A DNA stretch of 64,000 bases from Siphonodentalium dalli (GCA_032622095.1 CP136061.1:87102983-87166982), one strand, 5' to 3'; shown: positions 29,706 through 39,315, counted from the first letter of the stretch. Translations and numbers: made by a program. The notes: a model not told the origin generated them from the sequence alone.

Positions 29706-30068
29706 ATGCCTTCAAAAACTAAGAGCCGGAAAGCACCGCTGATAAAAAAATATGGTGAGTTGATTGTTGCAATGAGTAAAGTTCCATCTGCATATAAAAA
29801 GAAAATGATCAACGATGCTCCGAAACAAGTGATGGATTGCATTTCAGAATGTTGTCAAAATCTTTTAAAAGGTAATGTAAAACTGAATGAAGCTCAGAAC
29901 CGCAAGTTACATTCGAAGCGTAAACATATCAGATATCTTGCAGACAAGAACAAACCTTTGCAACAAAAGAAGAAAATTTTGAATCAAAAAGGTGGCTTTT
30001 TACCATTATTATTTCTTGCTCCATTGATTAGCAAAACATTAGGTGCAGTTGTTAAAAATATTTTGTAA
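29706..30068 (+). CDS. Small basic protein with QKGGF motif (core/pX-like)
   Basis: 120 residues from the ATG at 29706; a GTG six bases upstream is not a credible eukaryotic start. Highly basic middle (KRKHIRYLADKNK, QQKKKILNQ), then QKGG at 94-97 followed by a hydrophobic FLPLLFLAPLISKTLGAVV tail. The basic-GG-hydrophobic layout recurs in Polinton proteins compared with adenovirus pX, where protease cleavage after GG separates the parts. The hydrophobic tail could interact with membranes after cleavage. The family resemblance is from memory. Confidence 0.75.
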   Translation: MPSKTKSRKAPLIKKYGELIVAMSKVPSAYKKKMINDAPKQVMDCISECCQNLLKGNVKLNEAQNRKLHSKRKHIRYLADKNKPLQQKKKILNQKGGFLPLLFLAPLISKTLGAVVKNIL

Positions 30069-30088
30069 AAACTAAATCTCAAATAAAT

Positions 30089-30796
30089 ATGAAGAAAATG
30101 GTTATTGTACCATTCAGAATGTTGGAAGATTTCAAACAATGGGAAATGTCAGAAATGAATAAACCTCAATTACCTCCTGATCCTGCAATTTCAAATGTTT
30201 CAGATTCTTACAAAGAATTGAAATCAGTTTATGATAAAAATATTTCTGAATCAGAAAAGTCACAGTTATTTGGAGAAAATTTGTACAAATTGAAAACTTC
30301 ACAAAAATCTTTAAATTCAAAATTCAGATTACCTGAACAAAAGTTATCTGAAAACTTTGGGAAAATGAGTGACCATATATTGGAAAGTGTGCCATCTAAA
30401 TTTCGTGGTAAAGCACAACAAATTTTATCATTGTTGTCAACTAATCCTAAACTTAGATGGGATGATCGTGGACAATTAATTTATGGAACAGAAACAGTTA
30501 CTGGATCAAATATAATTGATTTGATAAACGATGTTGTTCGTCACCGAAAAGGTTTTAACCCAGTTGGTTATGAAACATTCCTACGTGGATTGGGGGAACT
30601 TAATATACCACAAGATTATGTAGGTAACAGGGATCGATGGCTGTGGATGCAAAGACATTTAAAAGGTCACACTGGTGATGAGTTTCATACACCTCATGCA
30701 ACTCCTATCAGTGGCAAGTCAAGAAAACGTTCAGTTGATATTTTAACACCAGAAACCAGAAAAACTATTTTGAAAGGATGGTCCTCACTTACATAA
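30089..30796 (+). CDS. Polinton-conserved protein of unknown function
   Basis: 235 residues. N-terminal MVIVPFRMLEDF, a helical charged middle, then a more conserved-looking C-terminal domain: LRWDDRGQLIYG (about 137-148), SNIIDLINDVV and NPVGYETFLRGLGELNIP. This pattern is familiar from uncharacterised proteins encoded beside Polinton integrases in marine invertebrates, but I cannot assign a biochemical function. It overlaps the integrase start by 19 nt. AATAAA at 30082-30087 lies just before its ATG and could serve the upstream gene. Confidence 0.8.
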   Translation: MKKMVIVPFRMLEDFKQWEMSEMNKPQLPPDPAISNVSDSYKELKSVYDKNISESEKSQLFGENLYKLKTSQKSLNSKFRLPEQKLSENFGKMSDHILESVPSKFRGKAQQILSLLSTNPKLRWDDRGQLIYGTETVTGSNIIDLINDVVRHRKGFNPVGYETFLRGLGELNIPQDYVGNRDRWLWMQRHLKGHTGDEFHTPHATPISGKSRKRSVDILTPETRKTILKGWSSLT

Positions 30797-31872
30797 AATT
30801 TGACAAACTTCTAACTGAAATTTACTACAATCCAAAAGAAGTTGGTGGTTTCAGTGGAGCAAATCAACTTTTTAAAAATGCAAAAGAAACAAATAACAAA
30901 ATTAAACTTTCAGATGTTAAAAAATGGTTACAATGGCAAAAAACATATACTTTGCACAAACCAATTGTTCGGAAATTTCGCAGACGTAAAACTATTGTTG
31001 CAGGAATTGATATTCAGTGGCAAGCTGATCTGGCAGATTTGCAAACTTTGCAAAAGCACAATGACAATTACAGATATTTACTTTGTGTTATTGATGTGTT
31101 CTCAAAATTTGCATGGGTTGAAAAAATTAAAGATAAAACTGGTAAAACTTTAGTTAAAACATTTCAGAAAATTCTAAAATCATCAAAACGAAAACCAGCT
31201 TCATTTCAATCTGACAAAGGTTCAGAATTCAAAAATAAATTATTTTTACAATTTTTGAAATCTAAGAAAATTCATTTTTTCACAACAGAGAATCCAGAGA
31301 CAAAAGCAAGTATAGTTGAACGTTTTCAACGGACATTGAAAACAAAGATGTGGAAATATTTTACACATAATCAAACTTTGAAATACGTTGATGTTTTGCA
31401 CGATTTTGTGAATTCTTACAACAAAAGTTTTCATAGAAGTATTAAGATGGCACCAGTTTTAGTAACTCGAGAAAATGAAATTGAAGTTTCCAGAAATCTT
31501 TATGGAAAGTTAAAAACGAAAAAAGATAAGATGTTGAAAGTTGGAGATTTTGTTAGAATAAATAAAACAAAGAGAACTTTTGATAAAGGATATCTTCCAA
31601 ATTGGACAAAAGAAATTTTCAAAATTAGTAGAGTTTGTAAAAGTACACCATTAACTTACAAATTAGTAGATTTAGATGGTGAAAACATCGCAGGATCATT
31701 TTATGGTAAAGAAATTCAACATATAAAAGATAATAAAGTTTACGAAATTGAATCAGTTGTTGGTAAACGTTCAAGAAAAGTTGCTGGTAAATCAGTTAGA
31801 GAAATTAAAGTTCATTGGGCTGGTTATCCTAAAAAATTTGACAGTTGGATACCTGCCACAAATTTGGTATAA
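30778..31872 (+). CDS. INT: Retroviral-type integrase with C-terminal chromodomain
   Basis: 364 residues; inserts the linear genome into host chromatin. The N-terminal ~75 residues contain the VGGFSGANQLFK and WLQWQKTYTLHKP segments typical of Polinton integrases. The rve catalytic core carries Asp84 (WQADLADL), Asp146 (QSDKGSEF) and Glu181 (ASIVERFQ); the last two are separated by 34 residues, close to the retroviral DD35E spacing. A chromodomain-like module occupies about 322-364 (YEIESVV...IKVHWAGYPKKFDSWIP), which in related integrases reads histone methyl-lysine marks and directs target choice. All catalytic residues are present. The start overlaps the preceding gene. Confidence 0.96.
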   Translation: MVLTYIKFDKLLTEIYYNPKEVGGFSGANQLFKNAKETNNKIKLSDVKKWLQWQKTYTLHKPIVRKFRRRKTIVAGIDIQWQADLADLQTLQKHNDNYRYLLCVIDVFSKFAWVEKIKDKTGKTLVKTFQKILKSSKRKPASFQSDKGSEFKNKLFLQFLKSKKIHFFTTENPETKASIVERFQRTLKTKMWKYFTHNQTLKYVDVLHDFVNSYNKSFHRSIKMAPVLVTRENEIEVSRNLYGKLKTKKDKMLKVGDFVRINKTKRTFDKGYLPNWTKEIFKISRVCKSTPLTYKLVDLDGENIAGSFYGKEIQHIKDNKVYEIESVVGKRSRKVAGKSVREIKVHWAGYPKKFDSWIPATNLV

Positions 31873-31882
31873 AACTTTTAAC

Positions 31883-32146
31883 ATGTCTCAAAATGGTTCA
31901 GTTGGTCTCGATGCTCCATCACAATTTCAAATCTGTGGAGAAAAAATTGCAAAAAATCAAGTAACATATTTTACACAAATTATTATAATTGTTGGTATAA
32001 TCGCTACAGCAATTGTTCATTTAAGTTTACAAAGTGAAAATAACGAACTGTGGTTAATTTTACTCAGTAGTTCTTTGGGGTACATTTTACCAACACCGCG
32101 TTTGAAATATTTGAAAAATCAGTCGGCAGAAATTTTGAAAGTATGA
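31883..32146 (+). CDS. Small two-helix membrane protein
   Basis: 87 residues from the ATG at 31883, which is preferred because the longer upstream frame runs inside the integrase gene. Segment AKNQVTYFTQ precedes a transmembrane helix at about 31-49 (QIIIIVGIIATAIVHLSL). A second hydrophobic segment at 56-70 (LWLILLSSSLGYILP) is followed by a short basic tail. This small membrane protein recurs beside capsid genes in Polintons. The stop overlaps the next ATG (ATGA at 32143-32146), suggesting translational coupling or a shared transcript. Confidence 0.8.
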   Translation: MSQNGSVGLDAPSQFQICGEKIAKNQVTYFTQIIIIVGIIATAIVHLSLQSENNELWLILLSSSLGYILPTPRLKYLKNQSAEILKV

Positions 32147-32994
32147 ATCCTTTCTACATTACAATTCCGAGCGACAGTTCGATGGTAATGTATCCAAACA
32201 ATACTCAATGTTGTTTTACTGTACAATTACCAAAACCAGTTCAAATTGATAAAGAAAAATGGGAAGTTGCATTAGCCGAACTGATAACACCTTCAGAAAC
32301 ATACAATGTTACAGGGGATTCGTGTAAATTCAATTTGATTACAACTGATGCAATATTACTGTCTGTTCTTCAAAATCGTTTTGAAGAAAAGATATTTAAG
32401 AGACCTGATGGCGTTCATGCACTTGAAATACAGATACAAAATGGTTCGTATACCTCTGCGACAGATTTAGTTGATACAATGCAAGATGTAATTGATGAAA
32501 CACTTGGAGAAGCAATGCAAAACGAATACGGATTTCACATCGGGTACTCAAAAGGTACAAAACGTGTGAAAATTATTCGCAAGAGTTTAAGTAACACAAA
32601 ACTAGGAATTGAATTACCACAATGTCTTTTGCACAAGTTGGGTTACAAAACTGAAAACGCTTCTGAAGATTTTTATTCAAATAATAGATTTCCGTTTGGT
32701 GTAGATTTGAATGTTGGTCATAATCTAATGTTTGTTTATTCTGATATTGCCGATTACACATTTGTTGGAAATGTTGAAGTACAAATTTTACGAGTTGTTT
32801 CTTTCAGAAGTAAAAGAGATATCGACGGATTACATGTAAAACATGAATTTTTAAATTTACATTATGTTCCAGTTTCAAAGTCATACTTTGACAAAATTAG
32901 TGTAAATATAAGTGGCGACACAGGAAAATCAATTCAGTTTATCGGTGGTAAGTCTTTGGTGAAGCTACATTTCAGAAAACGAGAGGAGTTCTAA
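32143..32994 (+). CDS. Minor capsid (penton-like single jelly-roll) protein
   Basis: 283 residues. The N-terminus FYITIPSDSSMVMYPNNTQ, then FTVQLPKPVQI and WEVALAELITPSETYNV at about 40-56, are the signature of Polinton minor capsid proteins, predicted to form the pentamers at capsid vertices. The remainder is beta-rich (VGHNLMFVYSDIADYTFVGN, LRVVSF, KSLVKLHFRKR). It stands two genes upstream of the major capsid gene as usual. Reading frame intact. The penton role is by analogy with solved adenovirus and virophage capsids. Confidence 0.9.
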   Translation: MNPFYITIPSDSSMVMYPNNTQCCFTVQLPKPVQIDKEKWEVALAELITPSETYNVTGDSCKFNLITTDAILLSVLQNRFEEKIFKRPDGVHALEIQIQNGSYTSATDLVDTMQDVIDETLGEAMQNEYGFHIGYSKGTKRVKIIRKSLSNTKLGIELPQCLLHKLGYKTENASEDFYSNNRFPFGVDLNVGHNLMFVYSDIADYTFVGNVEVQILRVVSFRSKRDIDGLHVKHEFLNLHYVPVSKSYFDKISVNISGDTGKSIQFIGGKSLVKLHFRKREEF

Positions 32995-32999
32995 AAACA

Positions 33000-33374
33000 A
33001 TGTTCCCCGTGTATAGAGGCGTACCACGGCAATATGGTAATGGTATTGGTTCAATTTTCAAATCAGTTATGAGATCTGCTATACCATTTCTAAAACCGCT
33101 TGGTCGGACAGCTTTACAACTTGCGAAAAAACACACTTTTGGTGTTGCAGATGAAATTATTAATCAAGGTAAAAGTCCGAAAGAAGCGTTGATGTCTGAA
33201 GGTAAAAAAGCTTTAAAATCTTTTGGCACACAAGCTAAAAATCAAATTTTGAACTCGAGAAAAAAACCTAGAAAAAGAGTAGCGACTTCAAAAATGAATC
33301 ATTCAGCTGTCAAACGCCGAAAAAGTCAGTCGAAAAATCATCCTAGCAGTCGAGCTCTTGATATTTTTGATTAA
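33000..33374 (+). CDS. Small basic virion protein with a possible protease site
   Basis: 124 residues. The N-terminal segment RQYGNGIGSIFKSVMR contains QYGN-G at 11-15, which fits the adenain pattern xxGx-G, followed by an amphipathic helix and AIPFLKPLGRTALQLAKK. The C-terminus is basic and Ser-rich (SRKKPRKRVATSK, KRRKSQSK), suggesting DNA or capsid-interior binding. The layout is comparable to adenovirus pVI-type proteins, in which cleavage frees a membrane-active helix. It lies between penton and major capsid genes with 5-nt and 2-nt gaps. Confidence 0.78.
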   Translation: MFPVYRGVPRQYGNGIGSIFKSVMRSAIPFLKPLGRTALQLAKKHTFGVADEIINQGKSPKEALMSEGKKALKSFGTQAKNQILNSRKKPRKRVATSKMNHSAVKRRKSQSKNHPSSRALDIFD

Positions 33375-33376
33375 TC

Positions 33377-34681
33377 ATGGCACAAATGGTAAATGGATCA
33401 TGCGAATGCAATAAATCGGAACTTGATATAACACATGTTCCACCAACGGTGGCTACAATGTCAGAATCGCAGTGGATCGAAAATCATCCTATTGCACCGC
33501 TGAATAATTCTGCTCCGATAGAGTTTGTCATACCATCTCAAACCGAAAAGTGGACAGATATTAATCAATCTTATCTTTATGTGAAATTCAAAATTACAAA
33601 AAAAGATGGAACTAATTTGGTAGCTGCTACGGAATTAGCACCTGTTAACAATTTCTTTCATAGCATGTTCAGCAGTATCGATGTTTACTTGAACAACAAA
33701 TTGATAACTTCGAATTCTGACACTTACCCATACCGAGCATATTTCGAAAATCTGTTGGGATACTCTCAAGAATATAAAGATAATCAATTAGCAAATTTAG
33801 AAATGTGGTATGGCGATACAGCAGAACAATTTGAAGAGAGCACCAAAGGTGGTACTAATGCTGGATTAACTTCTAGAGAAAGTTTGATCACTGGTAGTAA
33901 ATTTGTTGAACTATGCGGACGCTTACACACCGATCTGTTTCTTCAAGAAAAATATTTACCAAATGGAATTGAAATTCGTATCAGATTAAACAGATCACCA
34001 TCAAAATTTTGCCTCATTGGCTCCGAGGATGGACAAATTGTTTTCGAATCAGCAGTGTTCCATGTCAGAACAGTTAGTCTCTTTCCAGCGGTCTCAAATA
34101 AATTAAATCAAGAAATTGCCCAGTCAAAAATGAAACTACCTATCAGACGAGTAGAAATAAAAACTTTCACAATTAGTACTGGACTTAGATCAAAAATTGA
34201 AGACCACTTATTTCAAGGACAATTACCAAAGAGACTTTTTATTGCGTTGGTCGAAAATAAAGATATGAATGGAGATTTGGGTACCAATCCATTCCACTTC
34301 AAACATTTCAGTTTGAATAAATTGGAAGTTAGTCAAGACGGTCATACAATACATAACCGTCCATTTGAACCAAACTTCGCAACAAAACAATGTCTCAGAT
34401 CATATTTATCTTTGTATCAATCTTTAGGAATGTTTGGTGTTAACAAATCAATTGGCATTAATTTAAAAGAATATATGAATGGATATTGTTTGTGGGGTTT
34501 CGACTTGACACCGGACCAAGGAAGCGACGAGGGACATCTACATCCTATAAAGACAGGGAACCTGCGTTTGGAGCTTCAGTTCTTGACAGCTCTCACTACA
34601 GCCGTCAACGTTTTGGTGTATGCTGAATTCGACAGTGAAATAGAGATCACAGCTTTGAGAGAAGTGCTTACTGACTATTAG
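33377..34681 (+). CDS. MCP: Major capsid protein, double jelly-roll
   Basis: 434 residues; predicted to trimerise into hexon-like capsomers. Characteristic stretches are IEFVIPSQTEKWTDINQSYL (~48-67), PVNNFFHSMFSSIDVYLNNK (89-108) followed by TYPYRAYFENLL, then GRLHTDLFLQEKYLPNGIEI and the C-terminal NVLVYAEFDSEIEI strand. These match the double jelly-roll capsid proteins of Polintons. Length is in the usual range (about 430-650), on the short side. The frame is intact from ATG to TAG. The N-terminal GSCECNKSE word is unusual but has no assigned role. Confidence 0.95.
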   Translation: MAQMVNGSCECNKSELDITHVPPTVATMSESQWIENHPIAPLNNSAPIEFVIPSQTEKWTDINQSYLYVKFKITKKDGTNLVAATELAPVNNFFHSMFSSIDVYLNNKLITSNSDTYPYRAYFENLLGYSQEYKDNQLANLEMWYGDTAEQFEESTKGGTNAGLTSRESLITGSKFVELCGRLHTDLFLQEKYLPNGIEIRIRLNRSPSKFCLIGSEDGQIVFESAVFHVRTVSLFPAVSNKLNQEIAQSKMKLPIRRVEIKTFTISTGLRSKIEDHLFQGQLPKRLFIALVENKDMNGDLGTNPFHFKHFSLNKLEVSQDGHTIHNRPFEPNFATKQCLRSYLSLYQSLGMFGVNKSIGINLKEYMNGYCLWGFDLTPDQGSDEGHLHPIKTGNLRLELQFLTALTTAVNVLVYAEFDSEIEITALREVLTDY

Positions 34682-34682
34682 G

Positions 34683-35141
34683 ATGGAGTTCACAACACAG
34701 CTATGGAACTACTATGAAGAATACCGACGTTCACAACACGTTGCTCCGAGATTAAAACTGATCTTGGACACACTCAACAACGCTACGATTGAAGAACTAC
34801 AAGAAATTATTCGCAAGGAAGTGTCAGCAAACTGTGAAGGATGTAAAATAGAACATCCTAGTCAACGTGAACATGTTCTGTGTTTGTTCTCTACAACTGA
34901 TGATTGGACAAACCAGTTTATCGACTTAGCGCTGATTAAAATTGACATATACAATGTTATGGAAAGATGGTTCCCGAAGCTGATGGAGTTAAACCCACAC
35001 TGCAAGGAGAAGTTCGAAGCATACCTTATGTGGGATCATCTGAGAAACAGTTTGGAGCTCAACCGCAAAAAATTCGATGCAGAGTGGACTCTGATGTGGT
35101 CACAGCGAGTCAAAGAGAATTACAACGATGCAGACAGCTGA
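34683..35141 (+). CDS. Conserved Polinton-type protein with Cys/His motif, unknown function
   Basis: 152 residues starting one base after the capsid stop codon. A helical N-terminal part precedes CEGCKIEHPSQREHVLC at about residues 51-67, a Cys/His group that could bind zinc. A helical C-terminal part follows (RWFPKLMELNPHCKEKFEAY). Proteins with the CxxCxxxHPSQxxH word often accompany Polinton capsid genes, by recollection. The biochemical role is unknown. It overlaps the protease start by 14 nt. Confidence 0.78.
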   Translation: MEFTTQLWNYYEEYRRSQHVAPRLKLILDTLNNATIEELQEIIRKEVSANCEGCKIEHPSQREHVLCLFSTTDDWTNQFIDLALIKIDIYNVMERWFPKLMELNPHCKEKFEAYLMWDHLRNSLELNRKKFDAEWTLMWSQRVKENYNDADS

Positions 35142-35601
35142 ACTTCAATATATTCTGGACAATTCCTGGTTGTGTAAACTTAACACACATGTTTGTGCTA
35201 GAGATCTGTTACCAGAGAAGAAACCACAGCATATTCAAGCATATATTGTGAACACGCACTCATCGGATCAGCCAGGAGAACACTGGACATTGATGTTATT
35301 CAAGGGAAGATCAGCTGTATACTTCGACTCATTTGGACTACCACCACCGAGACGATATATGTTACCATTCATAAAAAGGAACTCATCAGCATGGACTATG
35401 AATACAACACGATATCAACATCGTGCGACAAATGTGTGTGGATTATATTGTATATTCGCACTCCACCACATGATGAAAGGAAAGAGGATGAAAATATTAT
35501 TCAATTCTCGGGATTTCTTCAAGAATGACAGAACAATAGTTCGATGGTTTGGAAAGCACTATGGTCGATTATACAGAAAAGCAAATTTGCTGTTGAATTA
35601 A
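35128..35601 (+). CDS. PRO: Adenain-like cysteine protease (Ulp1/C48-C5 type)
   Basis: 157 residues; probably matures virion proteins. Catalytic residues visible in order: His52 (PGEHWTLMLF), Asp67 (AVYFDSFG), Gln97 (RYQHRA) and Cys104 (NVCGLYCIF), the His-Asp/Glu-Gln-Cys arrangement of adenovirus protease and Ulp1-type enzymes. Candidate substrates are the QRGG, QKGG and QYGNG motifs in the three small basic proteins of this element. The size is slightly below adenain. It is the last gene of the block and its frame is intact. Confidence 0.93.
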   Translation: MQTAELQYILDNSWLCKLNTHVCARDLLPEKKPQHIQAYIVNTHSSDQPGEHWTLMLFKGRSAVYFDSFGLPPPRRYMLPFIKRNSSAWTMNTTRYQHRATNVCGLYCIFALHHMMKGKRMKILFNSRDFFKNDRTIVRWFGKHYGRLYRKANLLLN

Positions 35602-35981
35602 ACTTCACCAGGACATCGACGGCTGATATACATACAACGCAAAGAAGACGAAGATAACAACGAATGTGTCAACAACTCCACAAAATAGACTCTTTTGTTA
35701 TTGATTCAGCGTAGGATGTTGTAGGATGTTGTAGGATGTTCAATTAAGTTTCTTCAAATCTGAGACCTTGTTTTGTACATAAATTATTGTTCTTTGTTAA
35801 TATTATTGATGTATAATAATATATTATTGTTCATTGTTCTTGTTCTTGTTTTTGAAAAATAAATGATAAATTTCAACAAAATCGTTTTCACTGTAGGATC
35901 CCCACCAATTGATTCTGTTCGTGTCGATGTGTCATCTCTGGTCAGAATTATACAAACTTTAAAATTAGTAATGAAAAAATG
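35602..35981 (+). other. 3' region of the right-hand gene block
   Basis: No gene. Contains three tandem TGTAGGATGT units at 35712-35741 and a conventional AATAAA at 35858-35863, the likely polyadenylation signal for the block. No histone-type hairpin is found here. Confidence 0.6.
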
Positions 35982-36450
35982 TCTAAGTCCATTTTCATTT
36001 TTTCCGATCAGAAATATCACATCAATGACAGGAATATCTATCCTCAGGGGGGAACTATGGCCCAGTACCCATCAGTGGGGGGCACTATGGCCCAGTACCC
36101 CCCAGTGGGGCACTATGGCCCAGTACCCCCCAGTGGGGGGCACTATGGCCCAGTACCCCCCAGTGGGGGGCACTATGGCCCAGTATCGAATACTGGACCA
36201 TAGATCGTCCAGTATTCGATACTGGGCCATAGTGCCCCCACTGGGGGGCACTATGGCCCAGTATCGAATACTGGACGATCTATGGTCCAGTATTCGATAC
36301 TGGGCCATAGTGCCCCCCACTGGGGGGTACTGGGCCATAGTGCCCCCCACTGGGGGGTACTGGGCCATAGTGCCCCCCACTGGGGGGTACTGGGCCATAG
36401 TGCCCCCCACTGGGGGGTACTGGGCCATAGTGCCCCCCATTACTACTCAT
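35982..36450 (-). repeat. Right terminal inverted repeat of the Polinton
   Basis: Reverse complement of the left repeat, same length. The two differ in the number of G residues per unit at a few places (for example GTGGGGCAC at 36106 on this side), so they are not perfectly homogenised. It ends ATTACTACTCAT. Confidence 0.95.
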
Positions 36451-36719
36451 ATTCATTTGGAATTTGGCGGAATCAAATTAAAGTGAATTGAATCACGTCT
36501 TCAATAAATAATGCCAGTTTTCCTTACATTCTGTATATATGTGGTGGCAGTGGTCTGAACAGCGTAGCGACCGGACTGACTCTGCATTGCAGTTTCAGGC
36601 CAGGAACCTATATATACGTCACAATTTTAAGTCTCTAACCCAAAGTGGTTTTGATTTTAAATCTGTTTAAAACACACATACACGTTTGTTTGACGGGATA
36701 AACTAGTACATGAGCTGTG

Positions 36720-37138
36720 GAAATTCACAATGTATACATTCCAAAATCAGTAATCGATAAAAATTAATATTTATAACTGAAATTCACAATGTATACATTC
36801 CAAAATCATTAATCGTTAACAATTAATATTTATAACTGAAATTCACAATGTATACATTCCAAAATCAGTAATCGTTAAAAATTAATATTTATAACTGAAA
36901 TTCACAATGTATACATTCCAAAATCAGTAATCGTTAAAAATTTATATTTATAACTGAAATTCACAATGTATACATTCCAAAATCAGTAATCGTTAAAAAT
37001 TAATATTTATAACTGAATTTCACAATGTATACATTCCAAAATCAGTAATCGTTAAAAATTAATATTTATAACTGAAATTCACAATGTATACATTCCAAAA
37101 TCAGTAATCGTTAAAAATTAATATTTATAACTGAAATT
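36720..37138. repeat. 59-bp tandem repeat, seven copies
   Basis: Unit contains TTCACAATGTATACATTCCA and GTTAAAAATTAATATTTATA; copies differ at one to three positions. AT-rich minisatellite, about 270 bp outside the Polinton. Confidence 0.95.
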
Positions 37139-37488
37139 TACAAGGAAAATATGTAATGATTGTGTCCAGATTTTGAAAATCAAACACGCCTAAACTCTTA
37201 AATAGATATTCGACGACGATGAGGGTGACAACAATGGTGATGATGATGATGACGACGACAATAATTACACACACAACGGTCCCCGAATTCGATAGCCAAA
37301 TGTCACTTTATGTACATACATTTAAATGGAGAGGAGGGTATTCTAAGTGATTTAGCACTTGTCCTCCAGTCCCTTTTGTCATAAACTAATTTAATTTATG
37401 AACAAATAAAATATGTTTAAACTAATAAATTTATATAACTCTATATTTAGTGCATACTAGTACTATTGAGTTATCATTAAAGTATCAA

Positions 37489-37615
37489 CGCGCAGGTTCC
37501 TGGACGTCTGAAGTGACGGTTTAGAGATTACGTTACTGACGTATAGGTTCCTGAACGTCTGAAGCGACGGGTTAGAGATTACATTAGTGACGTACAGGTT
37601 CCTGATCCTGTGTTG
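37489..37615. repeat. Tandem repeat, about 57-bp period, two and a half copies
   Basis: CAGGTTCCTGGACGTCTGAA, a GACGGGTTAGAGATTAC block and TGACGTA recur in order, with the third copy cut short at CAGGTTCCTGATC. Confidence 0.8.
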
Positions 37616-37619
37616 GTAA

Positions 37620-39315
37620 TTGGACATTTGAAGCTCGTGGGTTTCTTTATCATGTGACCCTTTCTTCACCGACCAGTGCGTCTGTGTGTAATTGGTCCAT
37701 GAAAACAGAACATGACTTCGCATGTACGGTATGTTTTCTTTGTGGATAAAACAGGATCATAGGGGAAACAATTCCGAGCGTGTTTTGTCTGGTATAGCAT
37801 TAGTTCACACGAAGAGATTGTTTTCTTAACCAATTACCATTGCATTATCAAATCCGATTTCGCTCAAAAACTATCATAAAAGCGAAGTAAAAGATAGAAT
37901 ATTTGAAAGGTCTCTTTGAATAAATATTTATATAGCGTGATCGATGGCGTGAGGATGCAAGCGATAGGCCAATCGACTTAAAGGATAACTTCAGCTCGAT
38001 GCAAATTAATTCACGATGATAGAGTCAACCCTGTAATTCGTTTAATGGCAGTTATTTCACAGATAGCGGTGGAAACAGATTTGTCACGTCACTTAGGCGA
38101 TGGCGGCGCGCGCGCTGGTAATGGGTGATTGTCACAGAAATAGATGACTTCCATCATGGAATAGATGACACCATCACCACGGGGAGGCGATCAGAATAAA
38201 TAACGATGCTCCAGTGTGAGATGTGATTTGTCTTATGCAACCAGGGGAACCATATGGCTTTTAAAACAAGATATGTGTGGAGCTCACACAACGTCCCTAT
38301 ACCATCGCACGACTATTCATCTTCATTTATTTCGAGAACAAGTCTAGTGGCTCTTAGTCCCCGTCCGATATATACATGAATATGTTCAACACTACCACAA
38401 TAATTTATTTCCGTTCTACGATGCGATATTTGAAAATATCTTTTGGGATTAGCATTTTTCAATCGTTTCAGTTCTATTCTCAGGTAACAGTTGTAAATTT
38501 GTTCTAAATCTCCTTGAAAAACGTTCCTTGTTGCTGGACGTCCTGTTTGCTTAAAACATGTTTTTTTTACGAACAGAGCCACCGTGGACCCATGAGTTAG
38601 GCGACACTATTATGCGATGATGTTCGAGATATATGAGTTAGCCTCCGAATGTGTGATGTATATATCACGAAAATGATGCCAAAGAACACGAAGAAACAAA
38701 CGTTCGGGACGTGGCTATAGAGGGTCTCCGTTGGGGGTGTCCACTTTGGGGAATTCCAATTGCACCCCCCCCCTGAATCCGACCAAACACAAGATTTGCA
38801 TAATGGAATTGCACCCCTTGCATCTCAATGCTCAGGCCTAATAGCCTATATATTCATAAACCATGGTTCTATATACCGTTATGAGAACATTCAGATATTT
38901 ATTTGAACCTGAAAATTGCATAAATGCTAACATCTAGTGGTCCAACTCCAGACAAATGCACACGGATACGGACAAGAGACAACAGGGCCACCGCGGGCCG
39001 ACCATGGTTGCTCGGCCCGGTGTGAGAAAGTTTTGAAATCTAAACAAGAAAATCGCTAAATCCTATAGCATCTAGACTGGCCTCAAGCTTTCCTATATAG
39101 TGTTGGAAATTTCAAACCTCATACACTCCCTTAGGTTGAAAATTTTGACAAAAGTTGGAGGGGGTGAGACACCCCAACTCCACCTGTCTCTGCCTACGTC
39201 ACGTGAAAAAAAGATGCCTTCCATCATGGAATATATCACATTGTAATTCAATTGAGTATTTGTCACTAAAATCAAGCATTCTGATTGGCCGAGAGCGGCT
39301 AACTTTCGTTTTCGA
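37620..39315. other. No gene seen
   Basis: Intergenic. Only short ORFs (89 codons at most) without recognisable domains. A GGCGGCGCGCGCGC patch at 38101-38114. Confidence 0.5.

Larger units (their letters stand above)
19101..36450 (+). mobile_element. Polinton/Maverick (adintovirus-like endogenous DNA virus), apparently intact
   Basis: A 17,350-bp element with 469-bp terminal inverted repeats. It encodes the hallmark set of Polintons: protein-primed DNA polymerase B, retroviral-type integrase, packaging ATPase, adenain-like protease, double jelly-roll major capsid and penton-like minor capsid, plus several small virion-type proteins and a divergent early-type arm. Every one of these frames is open, with no stop or frameshift seen, and TIR copies match closely, so insertion is probably recent. 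The AGTAGTAAT-type terminus resembles the AG...CT ends usual for Polintons. A clean 6-bp target duplication, expected for the family, could not be found next to either end. It may be an integrated virus able to form particles; that is inference from gene content. Confidence 0.97.

Noticed and set aside
36720-37138. 59-bp array considered as part of the Polinton end
   Set aside because: Lies outside the right TIR, is not present near the left TIR, and shares no words with the element.
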